Positions 56,100 to 64,000 of a DNA stretch of 64,000 nucleotides are shown here, one piece after another; position 1 is the stretch's first letter; every line of letters starts with the position of its first letter. The notes beneath the pieces are model-generated. The model made no database searches. It was not told the origin of the DNA and was given only the letters and a program-made list of their open reading frames with translations. Origin of the DNA: Mikania micrantha (taxonomy: Eukaryota > Streptophyta > Magnoliopsida > Asterales > Asteraceae); NCBI GenBank assembly GCA_009363875.1, contig CM018680.1, positions 14,765,608-14,829,607 on the forward strand, written 5' to 3'. Both the position numbers and the translations under genes were made by a program.

Positions 56100-56880
56100 A
56101 TTAAAAACCAACTTAAAGGAATAGTAAAGTTTTGTTTTTTAAATTTTGATCACCAAAACTTTTATATAATATCAAGTTTTGTTTTTTCGATTTTGGCTAA
56201 AAAAACTTTTAAAGTTTTCTTTTTTCGATTTTTGCCACTAAAACCTTTTATATATTATAAGGTTTTGTTTTTTCGATTTTGCCCACTAAAACTTTTTAAA
56301 GTTTTGTTTTTTCGATTTTGGCCACTAAAACTTTTATATAATATAAAGTTTTGTTTTTTCGATTTTGGCCACTAAAAGTAAAGTAAAGTTTTGTTTTTTT
56401 TGATTTTTGTCACTAAAACTTTTATATAATATAAAGTTTTGTTTTTTCGATTTTGGCCACAAAAACTTTTAAAGTTTTGTTATTTCGATTTTTGCCACTA
56501 AAACATTAATATAATATAAAGTTTTGTTTTTTCTATTTTGGCCCATAAAACTTTTTAAAGTTTTGTTTTTTCGATTTTGGCGACTAAAACTTAATAGTTA
56601 AGTTTTGTTTTTTCGTTTTTGGTCACTAAAACTTTTATATAATATAAAGTTTTGTTATTTCGATTTTGGCCACTAAAACTTTTTAAAGTTTTTTTTTTGA
56701 TTTTGGCCACCAAAACTTTTATATAATATAAAGTTTTGTTTTTTCGATTATGGTCACTAAAACTTAATAGTAAAGTTTATTTTTTCGATTTTGGTCACTA
56801 AAACTTTTATATAATATAAAGTTTAGTTTATTTAATTTTGGCCACTAAAACTTTTAAATTTTGTTTTTTCGATTTTGTAT
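56100..56880. repeat. Tandem array of GTTTTGTTTTTTCGATTTTGG-type units
   Basis: About 15 degenerate units of roughly 40-60 bp alternate TTTTGGCCACTAAAACTTTT with ATATAATATAAAGTTTTG. The array makes up a large part of the copia-like interior. Confidence 0.8.
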
Positions 56881-56888
56881 AATTTTAT

Positions 56889-56891
<3 letters not shown>

Positions 56892-56932
<41 letters not shown>
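56892..56932. repeat. (TA)n microsatellite
   Basis: About 20 TA units. Confidence 0.9.
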
Positions 56933-56934
<2 letters not shown>

Positions 56935-57194
56935 GTATACAGTTCGTGATGAGAGATTTGATTTTGCTATGTAACTTATGATTTTGCAAATGATATATAA
57001 TACCAATTATCAGAAGTGTACTGTGATAACCCTCGGCAACGCGCAGATGGGATTAAGCCTAGTTTTAATAATTTGTCATACAAAAATTCTTTTAGAAAAT
57101 TAAAATTGTGTTTCTAATTTTAAAAAAAAACGTATTGGAAAAATTTTATATTTTAAAAAATTAGCAAGAGTAAGAAAAATTATTTGTGGTATAA

Positions 57195-57400
57195 AAACCT
57201 TCGTGGACAAAAATATAAAAACCTTCGTGGACAAAAATATAAAAAAACCTTCATGGATAAAAGACCTTCGTGGTGATAAGACCTTCGTGGCAAAACCTTC
57301 GTGGTGATAAGACCATCATGGCAAAACCTTCGTGGCAAAAACCTTCGTGGCGCAAAAGACCTTCGTGGAAATAAAAGCCTTTGTGGAGAAAAGAAATTCT
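57195..57400. repeat. CCTTCGTGG tandem repeats upstream of gag
   Basis: About eleven copies of (A)CCTTCGTGG or close variants (CCTTCATGG, CCATCATGG) spaced 15-25 bp, in the leader just before the gag ATG. Confidence 0.8.
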
Positions 57401-57458
57401 AAAAAGTAAAAACAAGATAGGGAGAAAGAAATCAAAAAAAGGAAGAAAGAAATAAATT

Positions 57459-58320
57459 ATGACGGGAAAAGAAGACAATAAGAAAGATGGCACATCCGTA
57501 GCCATTCGTGAACAGGGAAATGTATCTCTGCAATGTCCAAAATTGACTGAAACAAACTACATGCAATGGGCAATTCTAATGGTGAAAATATTGAAAGCAT
57601 ATAGTTTGTGGGAAACGATTGTTTCATTAGACGAAATAGATGAAAAGAAAAGCCACACAACAAAAGCATTGATTTTTCAAACGTTACCTGGAGACATTCT
57701 AATGCAAGTTGCGCAGCATTCAAGTGCAAAGGAAGTATGGGACTCGATTAAAGTTCGATTCCTTGGAGCAAATATGGTTCAAAAGGCACGTTTACAAACA
57801 TTAAGAAGCGAGTTAGGAGCGTTAAAGATGAAAGAAAATGAAAGCGTGAGCGATTTTTCTGGAAAATTGAGTGGTATAAGGGCAAAATTTAAAAGTCTTG
57901 GCACTACCCTTAAAGACAAGACAATTGTAAGGAAATTACTCAATTCGGTACCAAAGAAATTCTTACCAATTGTGGCAACTATCGAACAATATTCTGAGAT
58001 TGACAACATGCCATTTGAAGAAGCAGTGGGAAGAATAATAGCCTTTGAAGAACGTATTAAAAGTCAAGACGAACTTCAAGATAATGATCAAGGAAAACTC
58101 CTAATAGCAAGTGCAAATGATCATCAAGAAAAGTGGAAAAATGAAAGAGGATGAGGTGATCAAACTCGTGGTGGAAGAGACTCGTTTAGAGGAGGAAGAG
58201 GACGTGGAAGAAGTGTTGAATATAGAAACAATGACAAGAGGGAATCTAAATGCTATGAATGTGGTAAATATGGTCATTTCGGATATGAATGCTTTAAAAG
58301 AAAGGAAATGCTAGAAAAGG
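57459..58320 (+). pseudogene. Copia-like Gag with zinc knuckle, one frameshift
   Basis: The open frame 57459-58154 encodes MTGKEDNKKD, TETNYMQWAILMVKILKAYS, LMQVAQHSSAKEVWDSIKVR, TLRSELGALKMKENESVSDF, FEEAVGRIIAFEERIKSQDE: a UBN2-type Gag of about 231 residues. It stops at 58152, but a shifted frame goes on with a Arg/Gly-rich tail and CYECGKYGHFGYEC (near 58250-58295), the zinc knuckle. One small frameshift separates core and knuckle. It would package element RNA in trans or cis. No protease or pol follows before the LTR at 58404. Confidence 0.75.
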
Positions 58321-58403
58321 AGAAGGACCAAGAATCACATCTTATAATTGATGAAGAACCAACATTACTATGAAGATATAAAATTCTTGATTAAGGGCGA
58401 GAA

Positions 58404-58627
58404 TGTTAGAAGAATAATCAAGATTTAGTTACTATCCTAAGCAATATATTATATTTGTATTATTATTTACAACATAAGATTAGTTGGTTAAGTGGCAGTT
58501 AAAAACTGTCATGTTGGTTAGTATAAATACCCAAGACAATCTCATATTGTAATCAAAATTTGATTAGTTTTTGTCTCTAACTTTCATATACACACACATA
58601 CAAAATACTCGATCTTGGGTTCCAATA
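58404..58627 (+). repeat. 3' LTR of the gag-only copia-like element
   Basis: Starts TGTTAGAAGAATAATC, ends GGGTTCCAATA, followed by GGATC. Confidence 0.85.
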
Positions 58628-58734
58628 GGATCAAATACAAAACATTATTAACCTAAAAACGTGAAAACAGGGTAAAACGAACTTTGATTGAACTCGCATT
58701 AGCGGCGTTCAAATCGTCTAGTCGGATACTGTAT

Positions 58735-58990
58735 AGGTATATTTAAGGTTTAGCTTTTAAGGTTTACGGTTTAGCTTGTAGGGTTTAGATTTAGAGTTTA
58801 GCTTTAGCGTTTGGTTTTAGGGTTTAGCTTTAGGGTTAGGGTATATGCTTTGAGGTTTAAAGTTTAGAGTTTAGCCTTTAGAATTTAGCTTTTAGGGCTT
58901 AGAATTTAGATTTTAGGATTTCGATTAGGGCCTGTTTAGCCTTAGGATATACTCTAGGGTTTCGAATTAGGGTTTAGTTTCAAGGTTTAA
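58735..58990. repeat. Degenerate TTTAGGG-like interstitial tract
   Basis: Many GGTTTAG, TTTAGGG, GGGTTTAG and GTTTAGC units in one orientation with frequent changes. Flanks include CAATTCCAATACCG and AGTTCAATCAAAGTTC, whose inverted counterparts lie near 58680, suggesting it is the core of a small inverted-repeat element. Confidence 0.6.
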
Positions 58991-59267
58991 AAGTTGTTAT
59001 GAGTTCCTAGTTAGGATTCAACAAATCAATTCCAATACCGTTGGTACGAGTTCAATCAAAGTTCCATTCACATTTTTAGGTTAAGAATATTTTGTATCGA
59101 AATCAAACCTTGTACGTACTTATCACTACTATAATAATGAACTTTTAAACTTTGCTTGGAATAATATATTGTTTCTTAACATTGATCTTGATCTTGTTCG
59201 GTAGAAAATCACTATACAAAAACTAATATATATAAATTGCTAACTCCATTTTTTTTGGTCATGTCAG

Positions 59268-60290
59268 ATGTCACATATAAATAACTTGGAACATTTGAAG
59301 ATTCCACTCAACGTTATAAAATTAGCCACCAACAATTTTTCTATGCAATGTATTGGGTCTACCCCGTTATATTGTAGGTTGTATATAGCACGACTTGATC
59401 ATTTTGATATGGAAAATCATTCATTCACAGAAGATAAGAATGGAGGAGAACTACCCAATGATGTAATTATAAAACGCTTCCCAGATATCGAACTTGCTAA
59501 CCAAGCACAAAAAATATTTTTTAGAGAACTCAAAATGCTAAGCAGTGTTAAGCATGATGGCATAGTTAGATTACATGGGTTTTGTGTTGAAGGTCCTGAG
59601 ATGATCCTCGTCATTGCGAATACTTCTAACGGATATCTCTATAATTATCTGGAAAATCTCCATAGCAGGCGCATTTTGACTTGGGAAAGACGTTTGAAAA
59701 TTTGTATTGATGTTGCCCGCACCTTGAGTTACCTTCATCATGGAATGGAAGACCAAAAAGTGATACTAAACCATTACATATCCAGTTGGAACATTGGGTT
59801 GGATGAGAACTGGAAAGCAAAGATTGTTGACTTTGGGTTCTCCTTGTTTCTGCTTCCAAATCAAGATGATGAAGCTGTCTTTTTAGAAATGTTTCGATTT
59901 GGAAATCGAGACAATCGGGGTTTTCTACCACCCAACATAGACCCAGAATATGTGAAGGCTCGTAAGTTGAGAAGAGAATCAGATATTTATAGTTTTGGAG
60001 TAGTTTTGCTTGAAATTCTAGTTGGTGGTATGTCCTATGACCCAATTTATTGTAAGGATGATGAAAAAGGGTTAGCACCTCTAGCAAGACGAAGATACAA
60101 CATGGGGACGCTAGAGGACATAATAGATCCGATAATAAAAGAAGAAACCAACTCTCATTCAAATATAAGACCTAACAAGGATTCTTTACTCACGTTCATT
60201 GAAATTGCATATCGATGTGTAGCAGAAGATCAAGATCAACGTCCAACAATAAAAATCGTGGTCAAGGAACTTGAGAAAGCATTATTTCAG
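59268..60290 (+). CDS. Kinase-domain exon 6, pseudokinase with DFG retained
   Basis: 341 codons between GTCAG and GTCAGT, phase 0. Begins MSHINNLEHLKIPLNVIKLA. There is no Gly loop (CIGSTPLYCRLYIARLDHFD). The lysine is kept (DVIIKRFPD) and Glu in FRELKML. HRD is NHY (VILNHYISSWNIGL). DFG is intact (AKIVDFGFSL). The C-lobe is complete (DPEYVKARKLRRESDIYSFG, QRPTIKIVVKELEKAL). Resembles exons 2 and 3 in its LDHFD and GLDENW signatures. It could be a separate gene starting at this ATG, but the AG before it and the phase match the other exons. Confidence 0.75.
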
Positions 60291-60957
60291 GTCAGTGTTC
60301 TAATTTTATTTATTTAGTTATGTTTTTTTGTGCACATGTAAATTGCTTGTTGATATTAAGCACAATTAAGAGGCAAAGTATGAATGGCTTCATCATATTT
60401 TGTCTTCTGCATGTTTAAAATGTTATTGATGTATGTTTGGCTTAGCTTCTTGGTGACCGGAGTTTAATAAAATCCTTTGCCATTCCAAAAAAAAAATTTT
60501 ATTTCTCTTATTTTTAATGCAAAAATCATCTCCACAACCAAAATACGAAATCCACTCTGTAAAAGTAATAATTAATTAGAGAAAATGAGTTTTACCCCTT
60601 TCAAGACAAAATTTTCTCTATGAAAAGCATTTTGAGTCGATTGTCGTCTTCATCAATGAAAGCCAAATATCGTGCCTTTCGTTTTTACACTTTAATCAAT
60701 TTCTAAACGAGATAAAATGCTTATGTTTTCTCTCCTCACATGACATCAAAAATCATTGAATGCTGGGTGACACTACAAAGTTTGAAAGTGAAAACTACTA
60801 AAAATAGATTCACGACTTCTTATAATACCCAAAATTTGGAATTTAGGGTCAAGTTGTGCTAAATAAGGAGCTTATTGTAAGCGGGTAAGAAGGATCCTTA
60901 AAACACTCATAACCACCTCATACGAATTGCGATGGAACTCAGTCGACGATGTTGGAA
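60291..60957. other. Sequence after the last kinase exon
   Basis: A possible polyadenylation-type AT-rich region. No further exon with a phase-0 acceptor could be identified. Confidence 0.35.
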
Positions 60958-61132
60958 CCATCATTTAACCGATATTTATCTTTTGATAATATCGATTTGT
61001 TTATTGTGTAAATCTTAGATTGATAGGATTGATAGTGTTCCATAATTAGCTCCTTAATTTCCTCTGTAATAGCTTAGCTTTATATATTTTCATGTACAGT
61101 CTCTTGGGAAGGCAAGAAATAATAAACTTTTA

Positions 61133-61143
61133 TGGTATCACCC
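61133..61143 (+). promoter_or_regulatory. Primer-binding site of the copia element
   Basis: TGGTATCACCC directly after the LTR; the first eight bases match initiator tRNA-Met complement. Confidence 0.65.
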
Positions 61144-61195
61144 AAACCATCCGTTCTTTCCCTCTTGCTTATACGAAAAGTTTAATTCTCTTTCA

Positions 61196-61860
61196 ATGGC
61201 TGACAAAACTGATTCAAGAATAAAATACTCTTCATCATGTCTACACCGTATCAAACATCCTACACAAAGTTCGTGTTCTTGATGGCATCAAGCTTTCATA
61301 TCCTACTTAAGGTAAGACTGCTCACGCTTCAGGGTGTGATGTGTTAAATCATATCGATGGCTCACCGGCCCTATTAAGACTGCTACCGATTACCGTCTTG
61401 GAAGAAAATCGATGTTTTAGTATTACAATGGATATACGGGACTCTCTCCGATGAGTATCTGGTTCGGGTTTTGGCTGACAAATCGATCGCCTATGAGGAT
61501 TGGCTTCGAGTGAAGAATATCTTTTTAGACAATAAAGGTTCTTGCACCACCGCTCTTCAACAAGAATTGTCCAATATTACTCTTGCAGCCATGCCGTCTG
61601 TTGATGCCTATTGTTAACGTATTTGCGAACTCGCGGATCAACTCACAGCGGTTGAATGTCCGTTTAATGATACGCAACGGTTTCTCTACTTTGCTTGGAG
61701 TCTTCCTCAAGAGTACGAATCTATCGGTTCTCTTTTTAATCAAACTCTCCCTCTTTGGGAGACGACTTGTGATCAACTTCAATCAGAATCTCTGCGACTT
61801 GCTGCATGGGACAAGGTTGCACCATCTCCTATAGTTGCTGCCACCACCACCTTCTTCAAA
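61196..61860 (+). pseudogene. Copia Gag, broken
   Basis: Starts MADKTDSRIKYSSS, then across frameshifts DEYLVRVLADKSIAYEDWLR, VKNIFLDNKGS, LQQELSNITLAAMPSVDAYC, RICELADQLTAVECPFNDTQ and LPQEYESIGSLFNQTLP: the UBN2-type Gag of plant copia elements. It has stops near 61614 and several frame changes. Confidence 0.7.
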
Positions 61861-62399
61861 CCGAGATCAATCCATCACCGACAACATGGCACTTGCTGGG
61901 GTTCTGGTCGCTAAATCGCCTACACAATCATGGCCCGGGTCGAGCTCATTAACTTGCTCCGCGGCGGTCCACTCTATGTATTTTTCTTGGCTACCTGACA
62001 AACTCCCGTGGTTATCGGTGTTTAGAAATCTTAACCGGCAAAACAATTTTCTCAAGACATGCCACGGTTGATGAGTCTAAATTCCCATACACCTCTCCTA
62101 CTCAATATTCTCCTAATCAGTCATTTCTATACACTAATCCATTTATCCTTCAATCGCACATATGTTTTTTTCTCCGCACCAAATTTGGCACACACTCAAA
62201 CGTCCCCACCTACTCATGCCTCTTCACCCTTAAGTCCATCAATACAAAATATCCCACTAAATGATCCACCAAACATCATCCCACAACCCCAACTTAATTA
62301 ACATCATTTACACACGTCATACATCCATGTTCCCAACCTCAATCAAAATGCCCCCATCCCCATTCCAAGTACAATCATTCCCACTCACCTCATGCAAAA

Positions 62400-62960
62400 T
62401 AGATCACAATCGGGAATTGTTAAAACATGTGTGCCCGTGTCGTTAAATACCGAAACATCCCCTACCATATCCCCGTTTCCTAAATCTCATTTCTATGCTC
62501 TTAATGATCCAAACTGGAAAGATGCCATGACTAATGAATACGAAGCTCTATTGGCTAACAATACATGGGAACTTTTACATAAACCTACAAATGCTTCAGT
62601 CATATGTGGACGATATTATTATCATCGCTTCGTCTAATGTACTACTTCAAAGTTTCGTTGAGTCACTTTCCTCTGAATTCAAAATGAAAGATCTTGGAAC
62701 CCTATATTATTTTCTCTGCATTGTCGTTCAAAACCAAAAAGGCGGATTATTCTTGTCGCAATCACACTATACATCCGGCCTTCTATCTCGGGCTGCCATG
62801 TCCGAATGTAAACCAATCAATACTCCTATGGTAGTCGGTTCAAAACTTAGCGCAACCTATGGTCTCCCTTTCTCAGATGGCTCTTTATAGAAACCTAGCC
62901 TAGGCTCTTCAATATCTCACTATTACTATACCAGATATATTGTATGCAGTTCAACAAATT
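62400..62960 (+). pseudogene. Copia reverse transcriptase, internally deleted
   Basis: PNWKDAMTNEYEALLANNTW (the start of RVT_2) runs to KPTNAS, then joins abruptly, in another frame, to LQSYVDDIIIIASSN, the YVDD catalytic box. The central palm, over 100 residues, is missing. Downstream EFKMKDLGTLYYFLCIVVQN, GLFLSQSHYTSGLLSRAAMS and CKPINTPMV are well kept. The deletion removes template-grip motifs, so no activity is expected. Confidence 0.75.
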
Positions 62961-63549
62961 TGTCTCTTCATGCATAATCCTTAGGAAACACATTTTCAGC
63001 TACTTAAATGAGTACTCTGCTACCTTAAAGGCACCTTGTCTAAAGGTCTCATTATTACTCCCTCTCCGTTCATGAAACTTACGGCGTACTAAGACGCGGA
63101 TTGGGGTGGGTGCCCAGACTCATGTAGGTCTGCGTTCGGCTATTGTCTCTTTATGGGCGGCAATTTAATCTCCTAGTCATCCAAGCGCCAACCTACGGTT
63201 TCTAGGTCTAGCACTGAAGCTGAATATCGCGGGGTAGCAAACGCCACAGCTGAAGTCTCTTGGATCTGTAACTCGTTGCTCAAACTACATGTCCCGATTA
63301 CTCATGCTACAAGCATATACTATGACAACGCCTTAGCGGTGTATCTTTTAGAAAATCAACACACCAAACACGTTGAACTGGACATTCATTTCGTTCGCGA
63401 TAAGGGACGTCTTGGCACTATTAAAATTATGCATGTTCCTGCTGATTATAAATATGCGAACATCTTCACCAAAGGTCTTCCAAAACATCTATTCCACAAA
63501 TTTTGCTCCAGCTTATGCCTCCGATCGTTTTCGGCTCAAACTGCGGTAG
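62961..63549 (+). pseudogene. Copia RNase H domain, frameshifted
   Basis: Reads DADWGGCPDS-like, SRSSTEAEYRGVANATAEVS, then the open MLKLHVPITHATSIYYDNAL, VELDIHFVRDKGRLGTIKIM and HVPADYKYANIFTKGLPKHL, the standard copia RNase H end. Frames change near 63100 and 63270. Next to the 3' LTR, as expected. Confidence 0.75.
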
Positions 63550-63698
63550 TGTCAACCAATATTTATCGTTGGATAATATCGGTTTGTTTATTGTGTAAAT
63601 CCATAATTAGCTCCTTAATTTCCTCTCAAATAGTTTAGTTTTATATATTTGCATGTACAGTGTCCTGGGGAGGCAACGAATAATAAACTTTCACCATC

Positions 63699-64000
63699 TT
63701 GTCGAAACCATTCTCACCCACCAAAAACCTACCCACTACCCCATTTTCCATAAACCTACTCCCCTTCATTCTCATCAACCAAAAACCTAACCCTATCCCA
63801 TCTTCCATAAACCTAACCCCCCATCCCCACCCACAAAAACTTAACCACCCCACCCTCGAAAAGCTAAATCCGCCCCCACCCCACCCCAAAAACCTAAAAC
63901 TCCCACACAAAAAAATAATCTTAAAACTATACCCTAAAAGCTAAACCCTAAGGATAAGAAAATTAAGCTTTAAAATCAAAACCCTAATAACTAAGGGGTG
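63699..64000. repeat. C-rich AACCTAACCC-like low-complexity sequence
   Basis: Repeated AAACCTA, CCCCA and CCCTAAA motifs grade into degenerate telomere-like CTAAACCC at the right edge. No gene. Confidence 0.6.

Larger units (their letters stand above)
54175..58627 (+). mobile_element. Gag-only copia-like LTR element (TR-GAG type) with two nested MITEs
   Basis: LTRs at 54175-54434 and 58404-58627, GGATC duplication at 54170-54174 and 58628-58632, primer site after the left LTR, purine tract AAGGGCGAGAA before the right one. The only coding sequence is gag (57459-58320). LTRs differ by point changes and two indels, so it is older than the Athila TR-GAG. The terminus CCAATA is TG...TA. It fills the intron between kinase exons 5 and 6. 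Confidence 0.85.
37841..60290 (+). other. Candidate multi-kinase gene: six kinase-domain exons plus a linker exon
   Basis: Exons 37841-38767, 38983-39969, 45347-45412, 49738-50664, 51328-52227, 52561-53496 and 59268-60290 are each multiples of three, each start after AG, each end before GT and all join in phase 0 without a stop. In silico joining gives about 1,922 codons. Introns are 215 bp to 5.8 kb; the long ones are swollen by transposons. The last exon has a donor (GTCAGTG), so more sequence may follow. Alternatively these are two or more neighbouring genes. No signal peptide or membrane segment is seen, so a cytoplasmic role is likely. Confidence 0.5.
60963..63693 (+). mobile_element. 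Ty1/copia retrotransposon, decayed and internally deleted
   Basis: LTRs at 60963-61132 and 63550-63693 (170 and 144 bp; the left has a 26-bp extra segment), CCATC on both sides (60958-60962, 63694-63698), primer-site TGGTATCACCC at 61133. Inside are gag, then RT and RNase H remnants. Protease and the integrase core are missing. Confidence 0.85.

Noticed and set aside
63641..63910. 89-codon Gly/Trp-rich minus-strand frame
   Set aside because: Translation of C-rich low-complexity sequence overlapping the copia LTR end.

Overview
This is a nuclear window from a dicot plant, most likely Asteraceae. That rests on two things: a cluster of tandem cytoplasmic kinase domains opening with LRIPLEDV-ATNNF, a family recalled as expanded in Asteraceae, and a dense load of nested plant retrotransposons. 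There are no rRNA genes, tRNA genes, CRISPR arrays or bacterial-style operons.

Layout. 1-19.7 kb: a decayed Tat-lineage Ty3/gypsy element (gag, protease, RT, two RNase H domains, integrase, antisense extra ORF, 3' LTR). Its antisense ORF is split at 5.77/16.80 kb by a 3-kb solo LTR (TSD AGTCT). That LTR is itself split at 6.99/14.98 kb by an 8-kb Athila-type element (TSD ATCAC) that has near-identical LTRs and an intact gag-protease ORF but no polymerase. 19.7-23.7 kb: noncoding DNA with a SINE, a fold-back MITE and tandem duplications. 23.75-28.5 kb: an RTE-type LINE on the minus strand, broken by an LTR-like insert and cut at its 5' end by another solo LTR (28.5-30.7 kb). 32.9-37.4 kb: a gag-only copia-like element (TSD TAAAC) whose 5' LTR holds a CACTA-type transposon, which in turn holds a SINE.

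37.8-60.3 kb is the only host coding region: six kinase-domain exons plus a 22-codon linker exon, all plus strand, all bounded by GT-AG sites in phase 0. They can be joined in silico into one ~1,920-codon reading frame, or they may be two or more tandem genes. Only the fourth domain keeps every catalytic motif; the other five are pseudokinases. The introns carry gag-only copia elements, a Cassandra TRIM with a 5S-rRNA-like LTR, SINEs and MITEs. Two SINEs landed within 10 nt of kinase-exon acceptors.

60.9-63.7 kb: a decayed copia element (TSD CCATC). The window ends in C-rich, degenerate telomere-like sequence.

How it fits together: the transposons form chains of dependence. Gag-only elements need a polymerase from elsewhere, and a SINE family shares its 3' tail with the RTE LINE present here. 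The kinase array resembles, in principle, plant tandem kinase-pseudokinase immune proteins. That link is inference. All boundaries and counts were read by eye.
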